Source: Sphingorhabdus lacus | GTDB taxonomy: Bacteria > Pseudomonadota > Alphaproteobacteria > Sphingomonadales > Sphingomonadaceae | Length of the DNA stretch: 64,000 nucleotides | Direction: 5' to 3' | Assembly: GCF_009768975.1 (NCBI RefSeq) | Contig: NZ_CP035733.1 | Span: forward strand, 186,001 to 250,000 | In this document: positions 25,003 to 35,166 of the stretch, piece after piece | How positions within the stretch are numbered: position 1 is the stretch's first letter | How the letters are laid out: each line of letters begins with the position of its first letter | Notes under the pieces: model-generated | Told to the model about the DNA's origin: nothing | The model's input: the letters and a program-made list of their open reading frames with translations, nothing else | Databases searched by the model: none | Translations under genes and position numbers: made by a program

Positions 25003-26355
25003 ATGCGTTTTGCCGATATCGGCTTGTCTGATGAATTATTGAAGGCCGTGACCGAGGCTGGCTACGATGAGCCAACCCCCATACAGGCCGCTGCGATCCC
25101 ACAAGTGCAGATGATGCGCGACCTGATCGCGATTGCGCAAACCGGAACGGGGAAGACAGCAAGCTTCGTTTTACCCATGATCGATGTGCTCGCCAACGGC
25201 CGCGCCCGCGCCCGTATGCCGCGGAGCCTGATTTTGGAACCGACGCGTGAACTCGCTGCGCAGGTTGCCGAAAACTTTGAAAAATACGGTAAATATCACA
25301 AGCTTTCCATGGCGCTGCTCATCGGCGGCGTGCAAATGGGTGATCAGGTCAAGGCGCTGGAAAAGGGTGTCGACGTTCTGATTGCGACGCCCGGTCGCCT
25401 GATGGACCTGTTCGAACGCGGGAAAATATTGCTGACCGGTTGCGAAATGCTGGTGATCGACGAAGCGGACCGCATGTTGGACATGGGCTTCATTCCCGAC
25501 ATTGAACATATTTGCACCAAATTGCCCACGACGCGACAGACGTTGCTGTTCTCCGCGACCATGCCGCCTCCGATCAAGAAGCTGGCGGACAAGTTTCTGT
25601 CGAACCCGAAATATATCGAAGTGGCGCGCCCTGCCACGGCAAACACCAATATCGAGCAATTTCTTGTCAATGTGACGCCGATGAAGAAGCGTGAAGTGCT
25701 GCGCGATTTGATCCGTAGTGAAAAGGCATCGAACGCGATTATCTTCTGCAACCGCAAAACCACGGTCCGCGAGCTTAACACCAGTCTTCAACGGCACGGA
25801 CTGCGTTCGGGCGAAATCCATGGCGATATTGATCAGGCAACACGGCAGAAGCAGCTCGAAGCATTTAAGAACGGCGATATCGACTTTCTGGTCGCGTCCG
25901 ACGTCGCGGCACGCGGGCTGGACGTCAAGGGCGTAAGCCATGTGTTCAACTTCGATGCGCCTTGGCACCCGGATGACTATGTGCACCGTATCGGCCGTAC
26001 CGGGCGGGCAGGGGCCAAGGGCAAGGCCTTTACCTTTGTAACCAAGGCGGACGAAGAAGCGATCGAGAATATCGAGAAGCTGATCGGTAATAAAATTGTG
26101 CGCCTCGGCAAGGTCGAGGCACCTGCAGCCGAAAAAGACGAAAAGGCTCCGGCCAAGCGCGGCCGTAAGGCGGCTGCTCCCAAGGAAAAGGCTGAAAAGC
26201 CGGTGGAAGCGAAAGCGCCCCGTACGGAAAAGCCTGTTGCTGAAAAACCGGTGCGCGTGAAATCAGAGCCGAAGCCGGCACCGGAAGCAGTTGTCGGTGA
26301 TGAAGGTTGGAACGGTCCAATGCCCGGATTTTTGAGCGTCGGTTTCGGCAGCTAA
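25003..26355 (+). CDS. rhlE: DEAD-box RNA helicase, RhlE type
   Basis: About 450 residues from the ATG at 25003. It has the Q-motif (DEPTPIQAAAIPQ), Walker A AQTGTGKT, the DEAD box in VIDEADRMLDMGF, SAT, and the C-terminal motifs IIFCNRKTT, VASDVAARGLDV and HRIGRTGR. A Lys/Ala/Pro-rich basic tail of about 90 residues follows, the usual unstructured end of RhlE proteins. It acts in RNA structure remodelling, such as ribosome assembly or cold adaptation. The longer frame to 24916 adds residues before MRFADIGLS and is not supported. It ends in a strong terminator. Confidence 0.92.
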   Translation: MRFADIGLSDELLKAVTEAGYDEPTPIQAAAIPQVQMMRDLIAIAQTGTGKTASFVLPMIDVLANGRARARMPRSLILEPTRELAAQVAENFEKYGKYHKLSMALLIGGVQMGDQVKALEKGVDVLIATPGRLMDLFERGKILLTGCEMLVIDEADRMLDMGFIPDIEHICTKLPTTRQTLLFSATMPPPIKKLADKFLSNPKYIEVARPATANTNIEQFLVNVTPMKKREVLRDLIRSEKASNAIIFCNRKTTVRELNTSLQRHGLRSGEIHGDIDQATRQKQLEAFKNGDIDFLVASDVAARGLDVKGVSHVFNFDAPWHPDDYVHRIGRTGRAGAKGKAFTFVTKADEEAIENIEKLIGNKIVRLGKVEAPAAEKDEKAPAKRGRKAAAPKEKAEKPVEAKAPRTEKPVAEKPVRVKSEPKPAPEAVVGDEGWNGPMPGFLSVGFGS

Positions 26356-26376
26356 AAATTTACAGACCTGAAATAG

Positions 26377-26407
26377 AAAAGGCCCGCATCGCTGCGGGCC
26401 TTTTTTT
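26377..26407 (+). terminator. Rho-independent terminator after rhlE
   Basis: A GC-rich hairpin, GGCCCGC and GCGGGCC around a 6-base loop, is followed by seven T at 26401-26407. It lies between rhlE and the convergent TonB receptor gene. Confidence 0.9.
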
Positions 26408-26427
26408 GTTGGGTTTGTCGCGGGGTC

Positions 26428-29163
26428 TTAGAACTTGCCGCGAAGCGTGATCCCATATGTCCGCGGTTCGGCGAGGAACTGCGAGAAGATCTGGCGACCA
26501 CCGGGATATTGCGGATCCACGAAGGGAGCCGAAGTGGTTCCAGCCTGGAATGGCGTATTGAACGCCACCTGAGCATAATCCTGGTTGAAGATATTTTGGC
26601 CCCACAATTCTATGCCCCACGCTTCGTCGGGACCACGCAGACCGATCCGCGCATTGAACACGGCAAAACCATTCTGTTCCTTTTGCGGGAACAGGTCGGA
26701 ACCGGTGTTATAATCGCCTGTGAGACGTCCATCGAAATAAACGAGACCGGTCAGGCCGCCGCTTCCGATTTCAGGGGTCCAGGTCACGCTGGATGTTGCA
26801 ACCAACTCAGGCGCGTTTGAAAGATTGTCGCCCGGAAGCTTGCGGAGAGCAGCGTCAAGCGGAGCGCCTGATTTGTTGCCGACCAGATTGTTGCGATAGC
26901 CTGTGTTAGAATAGGTCAGGCCAGCGGCGACGCGGAAGTTGCGGGCCGGTACCAGCGATGCTTCCAGTTCGAAGCCCTCCGCGCGAACACCATAGCCGAC
27001 ATCACCTGCCGCACATGCGCCCGTTGCCGAGCTCAAATCGCGATCGGCACCACCGAGGCTCGTCGAACAGCCATTAATGGTTTGAACAAGGAACACGGTG
27101 CCGTTGAAGGTGTTCAGCTGGAAGTTGCTGAAATCCGAACGGAAGGCCGACAGGCTGAGGCTGAACGGACCGGTCGAATATTTTGCACCAATTTCATAGC
27201 TGTCCACCAGTTCGGGGTCGAACTGAAGATTGGCAACCAAGGCTTGCGCACCCCCTACAGAGGCGAAGGTGGCGATTGGGGATTTCAGTGCCGAACGGTC
27301 CAAATTGAAGCCACCTGCTTTATAACCACGTGCAAAGCTGGTGTAGAGCAGAAGATCGTCGGTTGGCTTCCAAGACAAGATAGCGGTGCCGGTGAACTCG
27401 TCTTCGCTCCGTGAATCCCGAATGGATACGCCATTCAGTTCTGCGGTCGAGTTACCCTGGCAAGATAGTCCGATAATCCCGCCGGCAGTTGCCGCTAATG
27501 GCGTTGTCAGCAGCGAACCAAGCGCCGCCTGGTTGGCAGTACAGATTGTGTTGTCATTGCCGAATGTGGCGTTGAACTTCTTCTTGTCAGACGTGTACCG
27601 CAGACCAAGGGTCAGATCGAGCGTATCGGTGATATGCAAGATATTGTGCGTGAAAAGCGCCCAGTTGGTGCCGTTCTGGAAATAACGGTCGTTCGTCGTC
27701 CCGACATCGTTCATGGTGTCGAGGCGATCCAACGCCGCCAAAACGAGCGGGCCAGCAGCACCCAGCGCGCCCGAAACGGTTGGGCGCAAGGCAGGGTTGA
27801 TACAGCTTTGCGATGTCGGGCTGTAGGCAAAGGCCAGACCGCCACCGGAAACAATGCGGCAGTTTGCGAAACGCCCATATTGGTTGCCGAAACGCAAATT
27901 GTCCCGAACAGTCAGCTTTTCATTGGCGTAGAAGCCACCCACCAGCCAGTCGAGTTTTCCGCCAAAGGCCTCGCCCTGCAAGCGCAGCTCCTGCGTAAAT
28001 GTGTGGAACTGGCGATAGGCATCGTCGCTCGGTGCGCGGTACAAGATGTCGACTTCGCTATAGTCGGTATCGGATGCCTGACCCGAACGATATTGGCGAT
28101 AAGCAGTGATTGAGGTCAAAGATGCCCCGCCCAGGTCATAGTCGATCTGGCCCGAAAAGCCGTAATCTTTGGTTTCGCCCGTAAAAACGCGGTTCGGGCT
28201 GACCGATATCAGTCGGCCATAACCTTGGTTGAACGCCGCCAAGGGCTGACCAAGGTCACGGAGCACGTTAATGATGTTGTTACCGGTGGTCTGCAACGGA
28301 GTCAGCGGCGTTGAAGGATTGTTCAAATTGCCGATGAACTGATTAACTGTGCCGTCGACATAAGTCGCGGCGCAACATTCTTCCTTCCGGAATGTGTAGT
28401 CCGCGATCAGACGTACAGACAGCGCATCCGAGGGTTCGAACAGCAACTGGCCACGCAGGAAATAACGATCCCGATTATTGACATCACGCCCGTTTTGATC
28501 GTCGCGGTAGAAACCGTCGCGCTTTACATAAACGCCATCAACGCGGAATGCGAGTTGCTCGGTAATGGGACCGGTGAAGCTGGTTGCCGCACGCATGAAA
28601 TCATAATTGCCATAGGTCAGCTCGCCGCTGCCGCCGAATGTGAACTCGGGCTTCTTCGAATAGATGCTGATCAAACCGGCAGACGAGTTACGGCCGCCAA
28701 GCGTACCTTGCGGACCACGCTGCACTTCGACGCGGTCGATTTCGCCAAGCTCGTTCAAGCCGATGCCTGAACGTGAACGATAGACGCCGTCGATAAAGAC
28801 AGGAACCGAACTTTCAAGGCCGGGGTTATCACCAACCGTACCGATGCCGCGGATACGTGCCGAACCGTTTGCTTCCGAACCGGTTGAAGACACCAGCAAC
28901 GAAGGAGCAACTTGGTTCAACTGGCGGATGTCGTTCGCGCCGCTGTTCTGCAGCGTTTCAGCATTTACGGCCGAAATAGCGACGGGAACGTCGGACAAAA
29001 GCTGGGTGCGGCCTTGCGCTGTCACAACGATTTCATCGTCCTGAGTGGCTGCTTCTTCTGCTTGGGGTTCTTCCTGCGCATAGACTGCGCCAGGAATGGC
29101 AAGCGCAATGCACGCTGCCGATAGTCTGAGGGCGTGGCTTATGGGGGTCACACGTCGCAACAT
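26428..29163 (-). CDS. TonB-dependent outer-membrane receptor
   Basis: A 911-residue receptor with signal peptide ending near AVYAQ, a TonB-box-like segment (DEIVVTAQ), a plug domain (VPVAISAVNAETLQNSGAND, SARIRGIGTVGD, FIDGVYRSRSG, VEVQRGPQGTLGGRNSSAGL) and a 22-strand barrel ending in the classic terminal Phe (GITLRGKF). The plug motifs are those of the large sphingomonad receptors that import plant or aromatic compounds or siderophores. The ligand is not known. It is upstream of no cognate transporter gene on its strand. The neighbouring reductase operon on the same strand may supply context. Confidence 0.9.
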   Translation of the reverse strand: MLRRVTPISHALRLSAACIALAIPGAVYAQEEPQAEEAATQDDEIVVTAQGRTQLLSDVPVAISAVNAETLQNSGANDIRQLNQVAPSLLVSSTGSEANGSARIRGIGTVGDNPGLESSVPVFIDGVYRSRSGIGLNELGEIDRVEVQRGPQGTLGGRNSSAGLISIYSKKPEFTFGGSGELTYGNYDFMRAATSFTGPITEQLAFRVDGVYVKRDGFYRDDQNGRDVNNRDRYFLRGQLLFEPSDALSVRLIADYTFRKEECCAATYVDGTVNQFIGNLNNPSTPLTPLQTTGNNIINVLRDLGQPLAAFNQGYGRLISVSPNRVFTGETKDYGFSGQIDYDLGGASLTSITAYRQYRSGQASDTDYSEVDILYRAPSDDAYRQFHTFTQELRLQGEAFGGKLDWLVGGFYANEKLTVRDNLRFGNQYGRFANCRIVSGGGLAFAYSPTSQSCINPALRPTVSGALGAAGPLVLAALDRLDTMNDVGTTNDRYFQNGTNWALFTHNILHITDTLDLTLGLRYTSDKKKFNATFGNDNTICTANQAALGSLLTTPLAATAGGIIGLSCQGNSTAELNGVSIRDSRSEDEFTGTAILSWKPTDDLLLYTSFARGYKAGGFNLDRSALKSPIATFASVGGAQALVANLQFDPELVDSYEIGAKYSTGPFSLSLSAFRSDFSNFQLNTFNGTVFLVQTINGCSTSLGGADRDLSSATGACAAGDVGYGVRAEGFELEASLVPARNFRVAAGLTYSNTGYRNNLVGNKSGAPLDAALRKLPGDNLSNAPELVATSSVTWTPEIGSGGLTGLVYFDGRLTGDYNTGSDLFPQKEQNGFAVFNARIGLRGPDEAWGIELWGQNIFNQDYAQVAFNTPFQAGTTSAPFVDPQYPGGRQIFSQFLAEPRTYGITLRGKF

Positions 29164-29306
29164 CTTCTTCTCTCCTGTTTTAAATTGTTTTGCCGCTACC
29201 TACCCAATGCGCATACGAATGTCATCGCGGTAAAGCGCGGAATCCCGCGAAATTTCGAGAGTGATGCTATTGTGCAACAATCGCGGAGTTGACGTTACGG
29301 AATAAA

Positions 29307-29333
29307 GGCCGCCCGGGTGCTGCCCGGACGGCC
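29307..29333 (-). terminator. Hairpin after the CurA-like gene
   Basis: GGCCGCCCGGG and CCCGGACGGCC-type arms form a GC-rich hairpin, with one mismatch, in the gap downstream of the CurA-like gene. On the minus strand a short T-rich tail follows. It probably ends the three-gene operon. Confidence 0.6.
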
Positions 29334-29369
29334 CATCGCGCATGCATCATGAATATAAAAAGCTTTAAT

Positions 29370-30389
29370 TCAGAGCTTTACAAGCATCTTGCCGGTATTT
29401 TCGCCGCTGAAAAGTCCAAGAAATGCCTCGGGAGTCTTCTCCAGACCTTCCTTGACCGTTTCGCGGCCTGTTACGGCTCCTGATGTGATCAGTTGCGCCA
29501 TGTCGGCGTTGAATTCAGGGACCTGTGCGTAGAAATCGGGATATAAAAAGCCCTTGATGGTAACGCGCTTGCCTATGATCATGGGGAGATACTGCATCGG
29601 CTGTGCTTTGAAGTCGTTGTAGACGTCAATCATCCCGCAAATCGCAAATCGTGCCCATTCGCGCGATGTTGCAAGCGCCGCATCGAAATGCTCGCCACCC
29701 ACATTGTCGAAATATACATCAATGCCGGACTCGCCTATCTCTTTTAGGGCGGTCATCAATTGTGGCAGCACTTTGCCTGCCTTGTAATCGATAACGGCGT
29801 CTGCGCCGAGTTCCTTCACCCATGCACATTTGTCGGCGCCACCGGCTGAACCGATGACTTTCATTCCCTTGGCTTTTGCGATTTGTGTAACGGTCGAACC
29901 AACAGCGCCCGCCGCAGCCGACACGAATATCACTTCGCCGGCCTTTGCTTCGGCAACTTTCAACAATCCAAACCAGGCCGTCCCTCCGGGCATTCCGATA
30001 ATGCTAAGCCAATGCTGATCGGGAACGCCCAGATCGGGCAAACGGGCAGGGGGCATTCCTGCAGGTGACGTATTTCCACCACCAAATACCACAGTGTCGC
30101 GCCACCCGCCCATATGCAGCACCTTTGCACCCACTGGAAAGTCTGCATTACGGCTATCGGTCACTGTGCCGACGGCTCCGCCCGTCATCGGTTCACCCAA
30201 CTGAAACGGATCCGCGTAGCTTTTTGCATCGTTCATCCGTCCCCGCATATATGGGTCAACGGAGAGCCAACTGTTCTTCACGCGAAATTCGCCTTCCGCC
30301 AACGGGGCGTCAGGCGTCTCAATCATTGCAAAATTGCTGTCGTTGGGAAGTCCTGCCGGACGGCTAGCCAAAGTCCATGCGCGTGCCAT
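29370..30389 (-). CDS. NADP-dependent oxidoreductase, CurA/leukotriene-B4 12-hydroxydehydrogenase type
   Basis: A 339-residue medium-chain reductase without the zinc ligands. It has SVDPYMRGRM (about 43-52), the Rossmann motif AAAGAVGSTVTQIAKAKG and the typical CGMIDVYN and IGKRVTIKGFLY segments. It reduces alpha,beta-unsaturated ketones or aldehydes using NADPH. It is the last gene of a three-gene unit: its ATG overlaps the amidohydrolase stop as TAATG. The shared operon suggests a catabolic or detoxification pathway; substrate unknown. Confidence 0.87.
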   Translation of the reverse strand: MARAWTLASRPAGLPNDSNFAMIETPDAPLAEGEFRVKNSWLSVDPYMRGRMNDAKSYADPFQLGEPMTGGAVGTVTDSRNADFPVGAKVLHMGGWRDTVVFGGGNTSPAGMPPARLPDLGVPDQHWLSIIGMPGGTAWFGLLKVAEAKAGEVIFVSAAAGAVGSTVTQIAKAKGMKVIGSAGGADKCAWVKELGADAVIDYKAGKVLPQLMTALKEIGESGIDVYFDNVGGEHFDAALATSREWARFAICGMIDVYNDFKAQPMQYLPMIIGKRVTIKGFLYPDFYAQVPEFNADMAQLITSGAVTGRETVKEGLEKTPEAFLGLFSGENTGKMLVKL

Positions 30390-32101
30390 TATCGTCTCTC
30401 TCCATCTTTTTCATTTTGCACGGCGGTTGCCGCTTCGTTTTGATAGGCCGGTCTTCCGCCAACCCATGTTTCTGACACAACAGCTTTACGCAGTTCCGCA
30501 GGGCTTGCAAGCAACGGGTCAACATTGATCAATATGAAATCCGCATGATGGCCGGGCGTGAGTGAACCAACTTTACCTTCGGCAAAAGCCGCGTATGCGG
30601 CGCCTATGGTAAAGCCAGCCAGGGCCTGTTCCCGCGATACACGCTCTTCCGGACGCCAACCGCCGAAAGGCTGCCCGGCAGCATCTTCCCGCGTCATCGC
30701 GGTAGCGAGTCCGGCAAAGGGGTCAGCGGACTCAACGGGCACATCCGATCCAAACGCCAGTTTGCCGCCAGCTTTCGCGATGGATTGCCAGGCATAGGCG
30801 CCTTTTAGCCGTTCCTGTCCCAGCCTGGCCTCTGCCATGATGCGGTCGGATGTCTGGTGCACAGGTTGCATCGAGGAAATGATCCCATGCTTGCCAAGTT
30901 TCTGCAGATCTACCGGATCAACAATCTGCACATGCTCAATCCGCCAGCGCCGGTCATCCTTATAGGTTTCGGAAAGCTCTTCAATCGCGCCGATCACTTC
31001 GGCGTTGGCGGCATCACCGATGGCGTGGATGGCGGTCTGGAACCCATCCATTGACGCGCGCACCATAAGGTTGCGAATTTCGGCGCTTGCGAGAAATTGC
31101 AGACCTGTCTGGCCGGGAGCATCGGCATAAGGTTTTTTGAGCCAAGCCCCGCGGCTTCCCAAAGCGCCATCAAGATAGAGCTTAACGCCACCTAGGCGTA
31201 GCTTGTCGTCATAAAGCCATGGTGTCGGCCGGGGACCGGCAATTGCCACCATATTGTCTATACCGCCAGCATACCCGAATATGCGTATCGAAAGCCAACC
31301 GCTGTCGCCCGCACGGCGATAGCTTTGCCAGTCGTCTAAAGACGTACCCATGTCGGCGATGGCTGTGATGCCCTGCGAAAGAAGCTTCTTTTGCGCTTCG
31401 CCTAATGCAATATCCCGTTCGGCAGGCTTCGGTGTGGGCACAAATTTCCCAACCAGTTCTGAAGCCGCATCGACGAAGATGCCACTGGGCTTGGCACCAG
31501 CCATTTCAATCCGCCCCCCTGGCGGCGATTTGGATGCCGCCGTAACGCCAGCAATCTCCATCGCGCGGCTGTTGGCCCAACCGGCATGGCCATCGACACG
31601 TTCCAGCCAGACAGGACGGTCGCCGACCGCCGCATCAAGGTCGGCTGCGGTGGGAAAGCGGCCCAAGCCCCATTTTTCCTGATTCCATCCTCGTCCGATG
31701 ATCCAGCGCCGGTCCGGATTTTTGGCGGCATACTCGCGAATGGCCGCCTGCGCTTCGGCAAGGCTGTTGGTTGCCGATAGATCAAGGGTGAGCAACTGGA
31801 ATCCGAGACCCATGACATGGCCATGGGCGTCGATCAGACCCGGCAACATCGTGGCGCCTTTGCCATCATGGCGGAAATCAAGTCTGGGCGGCAGCTTGTC
31901 CTTTTTGGTGAGAAGCTCTGTCACCTTACCGTCCTTACCGATCAGAACGGCGTTGAAACGGATGACCTTACCCTCGGCATCCAGCGTGATGCCGTTTACA
32001 TTTTCGACAAGTCCGTCAGCAAGAGCAGGCGCTGTAACCGCAACGGAGAACAGGGCGCATAGAGTGCCTAATAAATATCGGGTGCGCACAGCCTTTATCA
32101 T
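30389..32101 (-). CDS. YtcJ-type amidohydrolase, exported
   Basis: A 570-residue metal-dependent amidohydrolase of the YtcJ/amidohydrolase-3 group, with a signal peptide (LCALFSVAVTAPALA). The metal motif is LPGLIDAHGHVMG; later elements are VDGHAGWANSRA, AIHAIGDAANAEV, RRWRIEHVQIV and FGSDVPVESADPF. It hydrolyses C-N bonds in an exported or periplasmic setting; substrate unknown. The ATG overlaps the upstream dehydrogenase stop by 4 nt (ATGA), and its stop overlaps the reductase start. Confidence 0.85.
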   Translation of the reverse strand: MIKAVRTRYLLGTLCALFSVAVTAPALADGLVENVNGITLDAEGKVIRFNAVLIGKDGKVTELLTKKDKLPPRLDFRHDGKGATMLPGLIDAHGHVMGLGFQLLTLDLSATNSLAEAQAAIREYAAKNPDRRWIIGRGWNQEKWGLGRFPTAADLDAAVGDRPVWLERVDGHAGWANSRAMEIAGVTAASKSPPGGRIEMAGAKPSGIFVDAASELVGKFVPTPKPAERDIALGEAQKKLLSQGITAIADMGTSLDDWQSYRRAGDSGWLSIRIFGYAGGIDNMVAIAGPRPTPWLYDDKLRLGGVKLYLDGALGSRGAWLKKPYADAPGQTGLQFLASAEIRNLMVRASMDGFQTAIHAIGDAANAEVIGAIEELSETYKDDRRWRIEHVQIVDPVDLQKLGKHGIISSMQPVHQTSDRIMAEARLGQERLKGAYAWQSIAKAGGKLAFGSDVPVESADPFAGLATAMTREDAAGQPFGGWRPEERVSREQALAGFTIGAAYAAFAEGKVGSLTPGHHADFILINVDPLLASPAELRKAVVSETWVGGRPAYQNEAATAVQNEKDGERR

Positions 32102-32967
32102 CCCTTGGGTAACCTTTTCACTATTGCGCTGGTGTCCAGCCGACCACCGCCCATTTGCTGAACGTCGGCGTAAAATTGATCGATCAATGCTGTAATCGGC
32201 AGCGTCGCGCCCAAGGCGCGGGCCTCTTCAAAGGCTAGTCCCAGATCCTTGCGCATCCAGTCTACGGCAAAACCGAAATCAAATTTTTCTTCCGCCATCG
32301 TGGCCCAGCGGTTGTCCATTTGCCAGCTCTGCGCCGCGCCGCCGGATATCGCCTCATAAACTTTGGCGACATCCAGTTCTGCCGACTGTGCAAATCGCAA
32401 GGCTTCGGAAAGCGACTGGATCACGCCGGCAAATGCGATTTGGTTACACATCTTCGTCGTTTGTCCGGTGCCTGGGCCGCCGACATGGACGATGCGTTTC
32501 GAATAAGGTTCCATGATCGGACGGGCGGCATCCATGGATGCTTCACTGCCACCGCACATGATGGACAATGTGCCATTTTCGGCGCCAATCTGTCCGCCCG
32601 TCAATGGCGCGTCGACAACCAGCAGTCCGCGCGACTTGGCTTCGACGCCCAATTGCCGGGCGATGCGCGCCGACACGGTAGTATGGTCGATATAGAGGCT
32701 TCCCTTGGCCATGGCTGCAAATGCACCGTCACGACCCAGCGTGACACCAGAGAGATCATCGTCGGTACCTACGCAGGAAATAACGACTTCAGATTCGCGC
32801 GCTGCCTCTGCAGGGGATGTGGCCAATGTGCCACCATAGGCAGCAACCCACGCCTCCGCCTTTGCACGCGAACGGTTGTATACCGTCAGGTCATGCCCTG
32901 CCTGTTTCAAATGCCGCGCAATAGGGCCTCCCATGACGCCCAAACCGATGAAAGCTATTCTAGTCAT
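32098..32967 (-). CDS. Beta-hydroxyacid dehydrogenase (GarR/MmsB family)
   Basis: A 289-residue NAD(P)-dependent dehydrogenase of the 3-hydroxyisobutyrate/tartronate semialdehyde reductase family. It has IAFIGLGVMGGPIARHL (Rossmann, 3-19), the substrate loop DAPLTGGQIGAENGTL and the catalytic Lys in GQTTKMCNQ. It is the first gene of the three-gene unit with the YtcJ-like and CurA-like genes, all with overlapping ends. The exact substrate cannot be chosen from sequence. It starts 57 bp from the divergent threonine ammonia-lyase gene. Confidence 0.86.
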   Translation of the reverse strand: MTRIAFIGLGVMGGPIARHLKQAGHDLTVYNRSRAKAEAWVAAYGGTLATSPAEAARESEVVISCVGTDDDLSGVTLGRDGAFAAMAKGSLYIDHTTVSARIARQLGVEAKSRGLLVVDAPLTGGQIGAENGTLSIMCGGSEASMDAARPIMEPYSKRIVHVGGPGTGQTTKMCNQIAFAGVIQSLSEALRFAQSAELDVAKVYEAISGGAAQSWQMDNRWATMAEEKFDFGFAVDWMRKDLGLAFEEARALGATLPITALIDQFYADVQQMGGGRLDTSAIVKRLPKG

Positions 32968-33024
32968 GGGTGTGCTGTAATCTGTGTTTGCAGCAAGCGC
33001 CAGATAGGATAGTGCGCGGGCACC

Positions 33025-34245
33025 ATGTCAGACTTACTAACGCTCGATCATATCCGCGCCGCCCATGGGCGTATTCGTGAATCCATTGTGGCTACCCCCA
33101 CCTTGCACAGCCAGACGCTGTCCAAACTGACGGGCGCGAACATTTATCTGAAATTCGAAAATCTTCAGTTCACCGCTGCGTATAAAGAACGGGGAGCCTT
33201 AAACGCCTTGCTGCTCCTCACAGATGAACAGCGCTCCAAAGGTGTTATCGCGGCCTCTGCTGGCAACCATGCACAGGGCCTCAGCTATCATGGTACGCGT
33301 CTCGGGATCCCGGTGACGATCGTAATGCCGATTCCTACGCCGACCGTAAAAGTAATGCAGACCGAAAGCGTAGGCGGCAAAGTCGTCTTACACGGCGAAA
33401 CATTTGACGATGCCTATAAGCATGCCCGCCTTTTGGAAGCCGAACAGGGTTTGACCTTTGTCCATCCGTTCGACGATCCCGATGTTGCCGCAGGACAGGG
33501 AACTGTGGCTCTGGAGATGCTCGAGAGCATTCCTTCGCTCGATATGCTCGTCGTTCCGATCGGGGGTGGTGGGTTGTTATCGGGTATGGGGACTGCGGCG
33601 CGCGCGTTAAAACCGGATATCGGCCTGATCGGTGTGCAGGCGGAATTATATCCGTCCATGTACGCATTGTTGAAAAACCAGCAACTGCCCTGTGAAGGCG
33701 ATACTCTAGCGGAAGGCATTGCTGTCAAAATACCCGGCAGTTTTACAAGCGAAGTCATTCGTGACTTGGTTGATGATATCGTACTGGTTAGCGAAGCGCA
33801 GCTTGAAACTGCCGTTAGCTTGTTGCTGCAAATTGAAAAGACTGTGGTGGAGGGTGCCGGTGCGGCAGGACTTGCAGCGGTGATGGCCAACCCCGACATC
33901 TTCGCAGGCAAGAATGTTGGCGTCGTTTTGTGTGGTGGCAATATCGACACACGGTTGCTGGCGAATGTCCTTTTGCGAGATCTTGCCCGTTCCGGACGGC
34001 TTGCACGCTTGCGGCTCACACTGCAGGATCGCCCGGGTGCGCTGTATAAAGTGATGCGTTTGTTTAATGAGCATAACGTCAATATAATCGAGATTTACCA
34101 CCAGCGGATTTTCACCACTCTGCCCGCCAAAGGCTTAATCACAGACATTGAATGCGAAGCGAGAGACGCCGAGCAATTACAAGGGCTTGTGGATGGCTTG
34201 AATGGAGCCGGTTACCTTGTGGAACGCGTCGAACTCAACAAGTAA
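33025..34245 (+). CDS. Threonine ammonia-lyase with C-terminal ACT domain
   Basis: A 406-residue PLP enzyme converting threonine to 2-oxobutyrate. The PLP lysine is K54 in FTAAYKERGA. The SAGNHAQG phosphate-site loop and GGGGLLSG motif follow. The C-terminal region, from residue about 330 (LRLTLQDRPGALYKVMRLF), is an ACT-type regulatory domain. The length resembles the short biosynthetic form. Roles in isoleucine synthesis or threonine catabolism are both possible; no ilv genes are adjacent. Confidence 0.9.
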   Translation: MSDLLTLDHIRAAHGRIRESIVATPTLHSQTLSKLTGANIYLKFENLQFTAAYKERGALNALLLLTDEQRSKGVIAASAGNHAQGLSYHGTRLGIPVTIVMPIPTPTVKVMQTESVGGKVVLHGETFDDAYKHARLLEAEQGLTFVHPFDDPDVAAGQGTVALEMLESIPSLDMLVVPIGGGGLLSGMGTAARALKPDIGLIGVQAELYPSMYALLKNQQLPCEGDTLAEGIAVKIPGSFTSEVIRDLVDDIVLVSEAQLETAVSLLLQIEKTVVEGAGAAGLAAVMANPDIFAGKNVGVVLCGGNIDTRLLANVLLRDLARSGRLARLRLTLQDRPGALYKVMRLFNEHNVNIIEIYHQRIFTTLPAKGLITDIECEARDAEQLQGLVDGLNGAGYLVERVELNK

Positions 34246-34351
34246 CGGGCTGTTTGCAACTTTCATGGTAAATGCTCTTTTCACAATACTGACATCAGTG
34301 CATACAGTGTAAATAATTCACCAACATTTAGGTCTTGGGGATCTTTACTCG

Positions 34352-35107
34352 ATGAGCGCACCCGTTCGGTTTCCTCGTTTTTTTGTCACTAACCCAGGTC
34401 CGTGCCCCTATTTGCCAGGGAAGACAGAGCGGAAGGTTTTTACCGAACTGAACGGTCCCCATGCCGACGAATTGAACGATGCGCTTGGCCGTATCGGTTT
34501 TCGCCGTAGCCAGAATGTTGCGTACCGGCCGAGCTGCATCGATTGCAAAGCCTGTGTGTCGGTGCGCGTCCTCACAAATGATTTTCAGCCTAATACGACG
34601 CAGCGCCGGATAATCCGTCGCAATTCCGATTTGGTTGTCAGCGCCTGCCGTCCTTGGTCAACTTCCGAGCAATATGATTTGTTGCGCCGTTATCTCGGCA
34701 AACGGCATCCGGTTGGTGGAATGACCAATATGGACGATATGGACTATGCCGACATGGTCGAACAGTCACCCGTCCGCAGCAACGTCATTGAATATCGCAC
34801 TCCAGGCCGTTTCGGCCGATTGGGTGAACTTGTGGGTGCCTGCTTGACGGATCAACAGGCAGACGGTCTGTCGATGATTTACAGCTTCTACGACCCCGAT
34901 GCTGAGGGTCGGCTGGGTCTCGGTAATTATATCATTCTCGACCATATCATGCGCGCCAAGGCGGCGGGACTGCCTTATGTATATCTGGGCTATTGGGTCG
35001 AAGGTGCTGCTCGCATGCAGTATAAAATCCGCTACACACCGCTCGAGCGCCTCGGCCCTGAAGGTTGGGAACGATTCGAGCCAGCTGTGCTAGAGCCGAC
35101 AGCTTAA
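34352..35107 (+). CDS. bpt: Aspartate/glutamate leucyltransferase (Bpt)
   Basis: A 251-residue aminoacyl-tRNA protein transferase of the bacterial Bpt type. It adds Leu to N-terminal Asp or Glu, marking proteins for ClpAP via the N-degron pathway. Family signatures are [13 protein letters not shown], the Cys pattern [15 protein letters not shown], and [15 protein letters not shown] before the C-terminal [17 protein letters not shown]. The arrangement is complete. The gene stands alone between two intergenic regions. Confidence 0.92.
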   Translation: MSAPVRFPRFFVTNPGPCPYLPGKTERKVFTELNGPHADELNDALGRIGFRRSQNVAYRPSCIDCKACVSVRVLTNDFQPNTTQRRIIRRNSDLVVSACRPWSTSEQYDLLRRYLGKRHPVGGMTNMDDMDYADMVEQSPVRSNVIEYRTPGRFGRLGELVGACLTDQQADGLSMIYSFYDPDAEGRLGLGNYIILDHIMRAKAAGLPYVYLGYWVEGAARMQYKIRYTPLERLGPEGWERFEPAVLEPTA

Positions 35108-35166
35108 ATCAAACGAACATGCATTAATTAGGTTGCCGCCACGCCGCAGCGGCAACTCAAATCAAT

